From positions 1 to 45,099 of the forward strand of contig CAMIKG010000040.1 of NCBI GenBank assembly GCA_946221915.1: a DNA stretch of 45,099 bases, given 5' to 3'. Shown here one piece after another: positions 1 through 6,760 of this stretch (positions within the stretch are counted from its first letter, which is position 1; each line of letters opens with the position of its first letter). The notes beneath the pieces are model-generated. The model searched no databases. It saw only the letters and a program-made list of their open reading frames with translations, and was not told the DNA's origin. The position numbers and the translations under genes are program-made. The DNA comes from an uncultured Erwinia sp. GTDB lineage: Bacteria; Pseudomonadota; Gammaproteobacteria; Enterobacterales; Enterobacteriaceae.

Positions 1-120
1 GGCTTAGAAAGACATTACTAACATCGCGGTGTATTAATCAACGGGGAGCAGGTCAGGCAATAAACGGCGTAGATTTATAGATACATAAACCAAACATCTC
101 ATTTTAGTTTGAAAAATGCA

Positions 121-149
121 ATAAACACGGTAATAATCACCGTGTTTAT
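121..149. promoter_or_regulatory. Inverted repeat upstream of the AbiEi-type gene
   Basis: Perfect 11-bp arms (ATAAACACGGT at 121-131 and its complement at 139-149) with a 7-nt spacer, ending 15 bp before the abiEi start codon. AbiEi-family antitoxins are known to autoregulate by binding inverted repeats in their promoters, so an operator is the likely reading. A terminator for a gene left of the window is less likely because no T run follows. Confidence 0.55.
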
Positions 150-153
150 GAGG

Positions 154-175
154 ATTTTCAAACCATGCTAAACAC
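154..175 (+). repeat. Direct repeat copy 1 (at abiEi start)
   Basis: The 22 bases around the abiEi start codon recur at 1949-1970 with two mismatches (20/22 identical, same orientation). The two copies bracket the abiEi-ccdAB segment. Confidence 0.5.
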
Positions 176-950
176 CGACGCCCGACAGCAGCTCCGCAAA
201 ATTCTGCCACTGGAGATGGTAGCCACTAAGCAATGGCTGCTTGAGCAGGGGCTGAGCCTGCACTTCCTGGACAACGCGGTGCGCAGCGCAACGTTGCTGC
301 CACTGAGCGCTGGAATTTACACACAGCTGGAGAACCGCATCAGCTGGCAGAGCGTGGTCGCATCTTTACAAAAAATGTCCGATCAACCCATACATGTCGG
401 TGGTCTGACGGCATTAGAACTGGCAGGCCTGGGACATTACCTGTCAAAAGGAAGCGAGCCGCAGATACATCTGTACTCCGAATCAGCTCTGCCAGTATGG
501 CTCAGCAGGATACCGCTAAGCGCAAAATTCGAATGGCATGGCACACGTCGCATTTGGCCTGAATCAGTACTCAACAGTACACGATTTTTGCGTGAGGAAA
601 CCTGGCGGGAGGGGCTGCCGCCAGTCATATTCTCCTGCCCGGAAAAGGCGATGATGGAAGCACTGGCTGATGTCCCGAAAGCAGTGAGTTTTGAACACGC
701 CGATGAACTGATGCAGGGATTACACAACCTTTCCCCCCGCAAACTGGATGAACTGCTGAAAGCCTGCAATAGCGTGAAGGTAAAGCGGCTTTTCCTCTGG
801 CTGGCAGAGCGTCAGAAGCATGCATGGCTTAAGAGATTGAATTCGGATAATTACGATTTAGGCTCGGGTAAGCGCATGATTGCAGAAGGTGGCCGCCTCC
901 ATAAAAAGTGGCTTATTACAGTTCCCAGGGACCTGGACTTGGAGATGTAA
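165..950 (+). CDS. AbiEi-type antitoxin / transcriptional repressor (type IV TA)
   Basis: A 261-residue protein of the type IV toxin-antitoxin AbiEi antitoxin family. The C-terminal third is the recognisable part: a segment around residues 205-240 with KRLFLWLAERQKHAWLKRL followed by DLGSGKRM and a GGRLHKKW stretch is typical of the family. The N-terminal part (about 1-90) should be the winged-helix DNA-binding domain. AbiEi proteins repress their own operon and neutralise the nucleotidyltransferase toxin AbiEii, normally encoded immediately downstream. Here the next gene encodes only 61 residues and does not look like AbiEii. The start ATG at 165 lies about 10 nt after a GAGGA motif and just behind an 11-bp inverted repeat. 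The length is normal for the family, so the gene appears intact, although its usual partner is absent. Confidence 0.85.
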   Translation: MLNTDARQQLRKILPLEMVATKQWLLEQGLSLHFLDNAVRSATLLPLSAGIYTQLENRISWQSVVASLQKMSDQPIHVGGLTALELAGLGHYLSKGSEPQIHLYSESALPVWLSRIPLSAKFEWHGTRRIWPESVLNSTRFLREETWREGLPPVIFSCPEKAMMEALADVPKAVSFEHADELMQGLHNLSPRKLDELLKACNSVKVKRLFLWLAERQKHAWLKRLNSDNYDLGSGKRMIAEGGRLHKKWLITVPRDLDLEM

Positions 951-965
951 GGGAGGCAAAAAACT

Positions 966-1151
966 ATGACCAATAGCTTACCCAAAACTCCACGTGTTGG
1001 CTTTCTGAAATTGCAGCCATCGTCTCCTGATAACCTGAACGAAATGAACGCCAAAGAAATTGCCGAAACGTTTTACGGGAAAACTGATGCTGACTTTTTG
1101 ACAGAACGCCCTGAGATCGTTGAAGAAGGCCCCTTTAACCTTGATGAATGA
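966..1151 (+). CDS. Unrecognised 61-aa protein encoded behind abiEi
   Basis: A short gene starting 15 bp after the abiEi stop, with a strong ribosome binding site (GGGAGG, 8-9 nt before ATG). The product is hydrophilic with an acidic C-terminus (EIVEEGPFNLDE) and no membrane segment or signal peptide. It occupies the place of the AbiEii nucleotidyltransferase toxin, but no nucleotidyltransferase motif (GSxxxxxD) is visible and it is far too short. I do not recognise the family. It may be an unrelated co-transcribed protein, a new partner of AbiEi, or what remains after deletion of the toxin gene. The tight spacing and good ribosome binding site favour real expression. Confidence 0.5.
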   Translation: MTNSLPKTPRVGFLKLQPSSPDNLNEMNAKEIAETFYGKTDADFLTERPEIVEEGPFNLDE

Positions 1152-1250
1152 GTATTGCATACAGCCTTTTGAGCCAAATCTGGCGCAGCACTGACAGTGG
1201 ACAAATCAGGAACGTTCATCATTGAGTGCCTGTAACTATATTGCGCAAAC

Positions 1251-1308
1251 TTTACTCATCTCGCAAAATGCCTCATACTGTGAACACATGTCATTTACAC
1301 GTGTCACC
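1251..1308 (+). promoter_or_regulatory. Probable ccdAB promoter and operator
   Basis: TTTACT (1251-1256) and CATACT (1274-1279) are separated by exactly 17 bp and form a plausible sigma-70 promoter. An imperfect inverted repeat (GAACACATGT at 1282-1291, ACACGTGTCA at 1297-1306, eight of ten positions complementary) follows directly and ends 16 bp before the ccdA start. CcdA-CcdB complexes autorepress by binding such palindromes. The motif is visible; the function is inferred from the family. Confidence 0.45.
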
Positions 1309-1322
1309 CACAAGGGGTAACA

Positions 1323-1562
1323 ATGTCTACCGCCACTCTTCGTCAAAAGAAAACTGTCAGCGTGACTCTGGAACCAGCGTTACTCCAGCAAGCACGTGAT
1401 GCAGGCATCAACTTGTCAGCAACGTTGGCAAAAGCTCTGAAACACGAAATCCGTGAAACAGAAGCTGAACGCTGGAAAAGAGAAAATCTTAAGGCAATGC
1501 AAGAACTTAACCGTATTACGGACGAACACGGTTTGCTATCGGATGACTACAGGACGTTCTAA
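1323..1562 (+). CDS. CcdA-family antitoxin
   Basis: A 79-residue type II antitoxin. Residues 1-40 form the ribbon-helix-helix DNA-binding domain (KKTVSVTLEPALLQQARDAG then NLSATLAKAL). Residues 41-79, rich in E/K/R and ending in LLSDDYRTF, match the flexible CcdA tail that wraps CcdB. A ribosome binding site (AAGGGG) lies 6-7 nt before the ATG, and the stop codon lies 3 bp before ccdB, so the genes form one operon. CcdA binds CcdB, releases it from DNA gyrase and, with it, represses the operon. F-plasmid CcdA has 72 residues, so the length is normal. The chromosomal setting resembles the ccd modules of E. coli O157 and Vibrio. Confidence 0.92.
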   Translation: MSTATLRQKKTVSVTLEPALLQQARDAGINLSATLAKALKHEIRETEAERWKRENLKAMQELNRITDEHGLLSDDYRTF

Positions 1563-1565
1563 ATT

Positions 1566-1874
1566 ATGCAATACACAGTTTATCGTAACACCAGTAACAG
1601 TCGGGATTACCCATATCTTCTTGATGTACAGAGCGACATTATCGGTGAGCTAAATACTCGTCTGGTGATCCCATTGTTTCCGCTTGACCAGTTTAAGGAG
1701 CGCCCCGCACAGCGATTGAATCCCGTAGTCAGTGTCAAGGGTACAAACTATTTGCTAATGACTAATGAAATGGCGAGTGTCCGCCGGTCTATGCTCGGTG
1801 CCGAAGTCATAAGCATGCAAGAACAGCGTCATACCATAAAAAATGCGATCGATTTTCTACTGGATGGGTTTTAA
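1566..1874 (+). CDS. CcdB-family gyrase toxin
   Basis: A 102-residue type II toxin. The start MQYTVYRNT, the DVQSDII motif (residues 20-26), RLVIPL (32-37), and the MASVRRSMLGAEV segment are diagnostic of CcdB, which poisons DNA gyrase subunit A. F-plasmid CcdB ends in Trp-Gly-Ile, residues needed for gyrase poisoning. Here the end is Asp-Gly-Phe, with the preceding IDFLL much closer to the Vibrio CcdB form, which also lacks the Trp. The fold and length are intact, but gyrase affinity could differ from the F toxin. The gene directly follows ccdA. A weak hairpin after the stop may end transcription. Confidence 0.92.
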   Translation: MQYTVYRNTSNSRDYPYLLDVQSDIIGELNTRLVIPLFPLDQFKERPAQRLNPVVSVKGTNYLLMTNEMASVRRSMLGAEVISMQEQRHTIKNAIDFLLDGF

Positions 1875-1887
1875 AAGGTTTTTATAA

Positions 1888-1903
1888 CGCAATTTTCATT
1901 GCG
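1888..1903 (+). terminator. Weak hairpin after ccdB
   Basis: A 6-bp stem CGCAAT/ATTGCG with a TTTC loop, 14 nt after the ccdB stop. No clear T run follows, so it is a weak terminator candidate at best. Confidence 0.25.
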
Positions 1904-1948
1904 GGCCAAAGTAAACTTCAGCCGGCAATAGTCAGTACACACAAAAAA

Positions 1949-1970
1949 ATTTTCAAACCATCCTAAATAC
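1949..1970 (+). repeat. Direct repeat copy 2 (right of ccdAB)
   Basis: Matches 154-175 at 20 of 22 positions (shared core ATTTTCAAACCAT). It is not followed by an abiEi-like reading frame, so it is a short duplicated segment and not a second gene. Confidence 0.5.
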
Positions 1971-2355
1971 AAATGATCGCCATCAGAACCGTAAACTCAA
2001 ACATTAAAATCCGCTTTACGTATATTTACTGAATACACAAGGAGTTATTAAAACTACTTTAACAGCCCAAAGGATTATTAAAGCGGTTTTTAATGATTTT
2101 TTTTTAAATCAAAGAGGCTTTTAATAGCGAATGCTGCTATTGAGAAACCCTCTATGGCAATAGATAGATGACTAAGTATTAGGCAAATCAATTGCGCCGC
2201 AGGCGATCTCTGAACGGCTTCCCCATGAGAGACGTTAAGAATCAGCTATAGGATTTTTAATCGAATATCTCACTTTAGACCCGCACTTCTCTATTGCGTC
2301 TGGTTTCCAGACAGCAAGGCAAGCATGCCCCCAACTTGCACGATCAAAAGCGAAA

Positions 2356-2399
2356 CCGGCTCTTCAGCTATGCACTGACGTGCATAGCTGAAGAGCCGG
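2356..2399. repeat. 20-bp perfect inverted repeat (hairpin)
   Basis: Arms of 20 bases at 2356-2375 and 2380-2399 are perfect complements around a TGAC loop. The sequence after the right arm (GGCATTCTTTT) contains only a short T run. The stem is much longer than an ordinary terminator. It sits about 110 bp upstream of the SOS box of the colicin gene. Confidence 0.8.
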
Positions 2400-2495
2400 G
2401 GCATTCTTTTAAGCACATGCTCACCTCAGCCCCCGGCAAAGTCCCAACAGTGATTTCTCGCCGGGCGCTTGAATTGACATAAGGAAAATTTAACG

Positions 2496-2529
2496 TTGAC
2501 ATAGAAAAATACTGTATATGAGTACAGTA
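2496..2529 (+). promoter_or_regulatory. LexA-controlled colicin promoter (SOS box)
   Basis: TACTGTATATGAGTACAGTA at 2510-2529 matches the LexA box pattern CTGT-N8-ACAG and agrees with the E. coli consensus at 17 of 20 positions. A consensus -35 hexamer TTGACA lies at 2496-2501, so LexA would cover the -10 region. A second TTGACATA copy occurs 22 bp further upstream (2474-2481). Colicin genes are classically repressed by LexA and induced by DNA damage. Only one full box is seen here, while many colicins have two overlapping ones. Confidence 0.85.
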
Positions 2530-2561
2530 AAATTGTTACTTGTAAATGAGAAGGATATTCA

Positions 2562-3899
2562 ATGGCAATAGTTGCTTATTATAAAGATGGTTTGCCTCAT
2601 GAGGCTTCTGGTCAGGTTATCATCGAAATCCTGGGGGGGCCGAAACCTATGACAACAGTGAATAATCCAATTGGGCATAATCCCAATGCGCCTGCGCCAG
2701 TATATACTCCATGGCCAGCAGGCCCGCGGCCAATGTCAGGCCAACCTGCATATGATCCGGCAAGAATGCCTCGCTTTACTTCTTATTCTGGCATCATGGC
2801 AGCAGATAAAAATATTTCTGATTTATTGGCTGCGGCCAGCAAAACATATCCGTTAAATATTGCTACGGTAAAAACTGACTCCGATAGCACAATTAAAAAA
2901 ATTGAAGTATCTTTTGCAAATGATGATGTTGTCTTACTCAAGGCGCTTAAGAATTTGCAGGAAGCAAATACTGCCTTAGACGTGGCACTAGCAGACGAAG
3001 TGGTGGCAACGAAAAATCTGGCTGAAAAAACCAAACTCGCACAGGCAGGAACTGAGCGAGGTATTAAAATGTTCAAAATGGACAATTTCCGTAGCAAACC
3101 AAATCTTTGGGATGCCGTAGTTGCTACCATGTCACACTCACCAGGATATATGAATTACTGGGAAGACAACGTTACGAAACCCAAAAATGAAGAATACCTG
3201 GCAAAAAATAACCTGCTGACGTTAAAGAACCGCGTTACGCTCATTACCTCTGATGTTATTAAAAAAACAGCTGAGCTTGAGAGCGAACTTAAAACAGCTG
3301 AACAGAGAAAGCAGGATGCCGATCTGAAAGAAATCGTGCAGTCTGTCTTCTCCAACGCTGCAACCATTGCGGACAAATATGGTGAAAAGATTGGGGCCTT
3401 CGCCAAAGAGCTCGCCAACAATGTAGAAGGGAAGACAATCCGCAGCTATCAGGAAGCCGTTGAGATGTTCGCAAAGATTGAAGCGAACCCAAATCTGAAA
3501 CTTAGCACCAGCGATAAGTCCGCGATTGCTGATGCAATTACAGCATTCAACAAGGAAACACTAGCGCAGAACCTGAACCGACTCGGGAAATCTCTTGGTA
3601 TCGTCGATAAAGGATTCACTGCCGAAACGCTTTACCAGAAAACCACCGATGGATTTAAGACTGGAGACTGGGAGCCTCTGATGCTGGAAATCGAAGCCAT
3701 AGCATTGAGTGGTGTAGCCGCTGCGGTCGCAACCAAGTTCATCACTGCTGCGTTATTGAGCATCCCTGCGATGCCATTAGCGATCCCTGCGGTTGTTGGT
3801 ATCGGCTTAACGCTGATTCTTACAGGGATCATATCTTCATATATTGATGCAGATATGGCTAAAAAGCTGAATAATGAATTAATTTCTTCAGCTTACTAA
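2562..3899 (+). CDS. Pore-forming colicin (A-type channel domain)
   Basis: A 445-residue bacteriocin that should kill related bacteria by forming a voltage-gated pore in the inner membrane. Residues about 255-445 match the colicin A/B/N channel domain: GKTIRSYQEAV (290-300), the GDWEPLMLEIEAI segment (368-380), a long hydrophobic hairpin (about 378-427), and the end MAKKLNNEL. Residues about 120-250 are helical and charged (receptor or linker region). The N-terminal 75 residues are rich in Gly and Pro, including PNAPAPVYTPWPAGPRP, as in colicin translocation domains, but I find no certain TonB or TolA box. It is shorter than colicin A (592) and longer than colicin N (387). GAAGGA precedes the ATG by about 7 nt. 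An SOS box lies upstream, the immunity gene is convergent 3 bp downstream, and no lysis gene is seen. Confidence 0.92.
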   Translation: MAIVAYYKDGLPHEASGQVIIEILGGPKPMTTVNNPIGHNPNAPAPVYTPWPAGPRPMSGQPAYDPARMPRFTSYSGIMAADKNISDLLAAASKTYPLNIATVKTDSDSTIKKIEVSFANDDVVLLKALKNLQEANTALDVALADEVVATKNLAEKTKLAQAGTERGIKMFKMDNFRSKPNLWDAVVATMSHSPGYMNYWEDNVTKPKNEEYLAKNNLLTLKNRVTLITSDVIKKTAELESELKTAEQRKQDADLKEIVQSVFSNAATIADKYGEKIGAFAKELANNVEGKTIRSYQEAVEMFAKIEANPNLKLSTSDKSAIADAITAFNKETLAQNLNRLGKSLGIVDKGFTAETLYQKTTDGFKTGDWEPLMLEIEAIALSGVAAAVATKFITAALLSIPAMPLAIPAVVGIGLTLILTGIISSYIDADMAKKLNNELISSAY

Positions 3900-3902
3900 A
3901 AT

Positions 3903-4490
3903 TTAATTTTGGCGTGAGTTTTTTAACTCACGCCTTTTCATAAAAAACTTTGCAGTGAATGTATAATAAACATTCAAAGCAAGGTAATTTATATAAAACC
4001 ACATAGGGAAAACAATCAACACATAAAACAAGGTAAATAAGTATTTATTTCTCCCAACAACACTTATTTTAGCTAAGGCGTTAGGGAGATCAGCATTTAA
4101 AAAAAACATTAAAAGAAAAACAAACAGATAAGGAACAGTGAAGATTATTATTATCTTAAGGTAGTTCCTCAGAGAAAAGTCATAATCACGGTTGAAATCG
4201 CTCATTGTAAAGTGTGTTTTTTTTGTGAAAAACATAAATGCACATAATAATGGAGCGATAAAGGCAGTATAATAAGCAGATATTTTGCTGGAAAAAGGGA
4301 AAAATGATGATGTAATACCAATATTACCGAAAAGATGATCATCAAAGAAAATAGAAAGTTTTTTTGCAATCGAAGGAGCTGAATAATCATTTATTAAAAT
4401 GTTAATTAAAAATAAAGGAACAACTCCGATTAACAAGGTTATCAAAAAAATTTTCTTCGGTTGTTGTTTAGTATTCGCTATATTTTCCAT
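3903..4490 (-). CDS. A-type colicin immunity protein (inner membrane)
   Basis: A 195-residue membrane protein with four predicted transmembrane helices (about 13-34, 70-89, 110-132 and 149-175). It is very rich in Phe, Ile and Leu. Size, topology, motifs near IGVVPL and ITSSFFPF, and convergent placement 3 bp from the colicin stop match the colicin A/B/N immunity family. These proteins sit in the inner membrane and block the pore helices of their own colicin. AAAGGA precedes the ATG by 5-6 nt. Transcription from the opposite strand lets immunity be made without SOS induction, as in other pore colicins. The gene is clearly AT-richer than the flanking core genome, suggesting acquisition by transfer. 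Its last codons contain the colicin terminator hairpin. Confidence 0.88.
   Translation of the reverse strand: MENIANTKQQPKKIFLITLLIGVVPLFLINILINDYSAPSIAKKLSIFFDDHLFGNIGITSSFFPFSSKISAYYTAFIAPLLCAFMFFTKKTHFTMSDFNRDYDFSLRNYLKIIIIFTVPYLFVFLLMFFLNADLPNALAKISVVGRNKYLFTLFYVLIVFPMWFYINYLALNVYYTFTAKFFMKRRELKNSRQN
3911..3938 (+). terminator. Colicin gene terminator inside the immunity gene
   Basis: A 10-bp perfect stem (GGCGTGAGTT / AACTCACGCC) with a TTTT loop and a following TTTT, 12 nt after the colicin stop. It overlaps the last ten codons of the convergent immunity gene. Confidence 0.8.
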
Positions 4491-4884
4491 TTAATCCTTT
4501 CCATCTTACTTGTGCTGCTAACACAAAAACCGTAATCAACTCTAATAAATTAGAAAAACTAATGATAACAGTCCTGCAGATATTGTTCCAGCACCAGATA
4601 TTCTCATAAGGATATTGTTGCGAACGCGTCAAATTGGTTCAGGTCAGGGAGTTAGCAGGAACAGCTCAGGTACAACATATCACCTGAGGCAGAAGAGTCT
4701 GATGTAGCAGCAAGTCATCTTTTCCATCATAAGCCAGCCAGTCGGGTAGTACATCGGGTAGTACCTTCAACCCCTCAGTTCCAAATATAGTCTAATTGGC
4801 TGTTTTAAAATAATTTTATCCACCCACCCCATAAACAGATCCAAAATATCGAATAAACTCGCCCACTTAACGTCTCGCGCCAGT
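4491..4884. other. AT-rich spacer without recognised genes
   Basis: About 390 bases upstream of the immunity gene that presumably contain its promoter. A colicin lysis lipoprotein gene was sought here and not found. A near-tandem 11-base repeat TCGGGTAGTAC occurs twice at 4742-4764. A 21-codon leftward frame at 4542-4607 with a hydrophobic product lacks a ribosome binding site. Confidence 0.4.
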
Positions 4885-4911
4885 AAAATGCCCTGTCTTA
4901 CAGGGCATTTT
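4885..4911. terminator. Bidirectional terminator at the end of the MFS gene
   Basis: An 11-bp stem (AAAATGCCCTG / CAGGGCATTTT) with a TCTTA loop that contains the stop codon region of the leftward MFS gene. There are T runs on both strands, so it can end transcription in both directions. Confidence 0.7.
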
Positions 4912-6073
4912 TGTTTCTGTGCATCGCGCCACGAACAAAAACCAGCAACGCCAGTACGCCGGATACCACTGCCAGCAGATGCAAAATCACATCAAGCGAA
5001 AGGGCCTCACTGAATACCCCCGCCAGCAAAGGAATCGCGAAAATCCCGCCCTGAAACAAAGCAGTAAAAATCGCCATCGGGCGGCCACGCTGCGCCTGCG
5101 GATAATGGTCCGTTGCCCACAGGCTCAACACCGGAAACGCAAAGCTGTATCCTAAGCCAAAAATTAATGCCGCACTGAACACCACTGCCACCTCATCCGG
5201 CGCCCAGGGCAAAATAATGTATCCGCCGGACATCAGCAGCAGACCCAGTCCGGAGACAAGATAACGGGAATGGCGTCCCAGCCAGGCCATAATGGTAAAG
5301 CGTGAGGCAACCATCGCCAGCGTGGCAGTCGAGAAGAAAATGGTCGCGCTGATGCCGGTCGCATGCAGATACAGGGCAATAAAGGACAGCATAAAGCCCC
5401 ACAGCAATCCCACCGTTACAATCGCCAGATGCGGCAGCAACGCCTGTTTATTGAATAAAATACGCCAGTAACTGAGCGGGGCTGCGACGCGTTCACTTTT
5501 CGGCATCGCCGGCAACAGCAGGCTTAATCCCCATCCCACCGCCACGCAGGCGGTAAATGTCCAGAGCACAGGCTGAATACCGACGCGCTGATAAATCGCC
5601 TCGGCCAGCCCGGGACCAATCAGGTTCGGCAGTGGGATCATGGTTGAGTAAAGGCCAAATAAAAATACCGCATTAGGGCCGGAAATCAGGGTGCGCGCAT
5701 ACAACAGCGCAGCAGGGAAAAACAGGCCAAAACCCGCCCCTACCATAAAGCGCGACAGTGCTGCCAGTAACGGGTGACTAAAGGTGACAATAAAACTGGC
5801 GTACGCCAGCAGCGAAATCCCCTGACCCATCACCGCCAGTTGCAGCGCGCTTAAGCGCGACAGCAGTCCGCCACACAGCAAAATACCGGGAACGGTAGAA
5901 AGCAATGCCGAAGACAGCACCCAGCCAATGGTGGCCTTACTCATACCGCTATCCGCCAGCATCACGGAGAAATAGGAAATCGACGAAGTACCGACAAAGG
6001 AAATAAAGGTAGCGAGGGAAAACGCGATAAAAACCCATGACACTCTGGTTTGATCGCTGACTTCAGATGACAT
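4898..6073 (-). CDS. MFS transporter, substrate unknown
   Basis: A 391-residue integral inner-membrane protein with the features of a major facilitator superfamily carrier: about twelve hydrophobic segments, a central hydrophilic loop near residue 195 (PAMPKSERVAAP), and a Gly/Ala-rich N-terminal half with the RFMVGAGFGLFFPAALL helix that resembles the family's motif region in helix 4. AGGAGG lies 8 nt before the ATG, which supports the start. The protein has the normal length for the superfamily (about 400). Substrate cannot be told from sequence; drug or metabolite efflux are common roles of similar proteins. It appears to be a single-gene unit, with its own terminator overlapping the stop codon. 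Confidence 0.88.
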   Translation of the reverse strand: MSSEVSDQTRVSWVFIAFSLATFISFVGTSSISYFSVMLADSGMSKATIGWVLSSALLSTVPGILLCGGLLSRLSALQLAVMGQGISLLAYASFIVTFSHPLLAALSRFMVGAGFGLFFPAALLYARTLISGPNAVFLFGLYSTMIPLPNLIGPGLAEAIYQRVGIQPVLWTFTACVAVGWGLSLLLPAMPKSERVAAPLSYWRILFNKQALLPHLAIVTVGLLWGFMLSFIALYLHATGISATIFFSTATLAMVASRFTIMAWLGRHSRYLVSGLGLLLMSGGYIILPWAPDEVAVVFSAALIFGLGYSFAFPVLSLWATDHYPQAQRGRPMAIFTALFQGGIFAIPLLAGVFSEALSLDVILHLLAVVSGVLALLVFVRGAMHRNKNAL

Positions 6074-6250
6074 GCGGGAACCCTCCTGGCTCAGATTTAT
6101 CAGGGCAACACGGCTCAGTCGTCAATCATGATCGGCACGCGCAGCCTCTCCGGCACAGGGTCCGCCTCTGCAGGTGGTGATATTTACGCTGAGAACAATC
6201 TTTTATTAACATCGTTTTTAGAGGATTTTCAATCATATTGCGTAAAAACA

Positions 6251-6285
6251 AAAAAACCGCCTTGTGGTTCACAGGGCGGTTTTTT
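6251..6285 (-). terminator. Terminator of the DUF1471 gene
   Basis: An 11-bp stem (AAAAAACCGCC / GGCGGTTTTTT) with a 13-nt loop, 58 nt downstream of the leftward DUF1471 gene; T runs occur on both strands. Confidence 0.8.
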
Positions 6286-6342
6286 ATCCCGTCGTTGACG
6301 GGAGGCCGCTTTGCAACGGCCTTTCCAGCAGTATCATCATAC

Positions 6343-6555
6343 TTATTTGGTCAGTTCAGCGGTCATATAGACCTGGTTCTGACCCTGCGCGCCGATAACA
6401 CGGTAGCCAGAAGCGCCAGCAGCCTGCGCTTTAGCAGCAATCGCAGACTCAGCTTCGTCGAGGCTAAGGCCGGTTGCGCTGATGGTCTGGGCGAAGCTGC
6501 CGAAAGAGATCAGAGAAAGCACGGAAACTGCAACGAAAGTTTTGATTGATTTCAT
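6343..6555 (-). CDS. Small periplasmic DUF1471 (YdgH/BhsA/McbA) protein
   Basis: A 70-residue exported peptide. Residues 1-22 are a clear signal peptide ending SFGSFA before QTISATG. The rest, with LSLDEAESAIAAKAQAAG and the end NQVYMTAELTK, is the DUF1471 fold shared by BhsA, McbA and YdgH. Family members act in the periplasm in stress resistance and biofilm control, but their individual functions differ and this one cannot be assigned. It stands alone, with a strong terminator downstream and a 205-bp gap upstream that should hold its promoter. I leave the symbol empty because many paralogues look alike. Confidence 0.85.
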   Translation of the reverse strand: MKSIKTFVAVSVLSLISFGSFAQTISATGLSLDEAESAIAAKAQAAGASGYRVIGAQGQNQVYMTAELTK

Positions 6556-6760
6556 GGTTATATTCCTCAGTAAGTTTTATCAGAAGAGGCCGCATTGCCT
6601 CGATGTGAGAAATAATAGACCTGAACATGCGCGGATAAAAGCTGAACGATTTGCTGTTATTATTCAATAAAATTGAAATAAAAACAGCACAATTAATCAT
6701 GACGAAAAATGAGATGTTGGTTATCACGGCCCTGATCGGGCAGAGCCGCTTTGCCTGCAA

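Larger units (their letters stand above)
1904..2495. other. AT-rich stretch without recognised genes
   Basis: About 590 bases between ccdAB and the colicin promoter. It holds long A/T runs (for example nine T near 2100), the second direct repeat, and one exceptional hairpin at 2356-2399. An open frame at 2294-2482 runs through the hairpin and looks fortuitous. I see no tRNA, transposase remnant or conserved coding signal. Confidence 0.5.

Noticed and set aside
2294..2482. 62-codon frame across the 20-bp hairpin
   Set aside because: It runs through both arms of the hairpin and has no ribosome binding site; a chance frame.
4542..4607. 21-codon leftward frame with a hydrophobic product upstream of the immunity gene
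   Set aside because: No ribosome binding site and very short; it could be part of the immunity gene leader. It is not a lysis lipoprotein (no lipobox).
4551..4707. Rightward open frame of about 50 codons right of the immunity gene
   Set aside because: No ATG/GTG/TTG start with a ribosome binding site and no family resemblance; considered as a remnant but not supportable.
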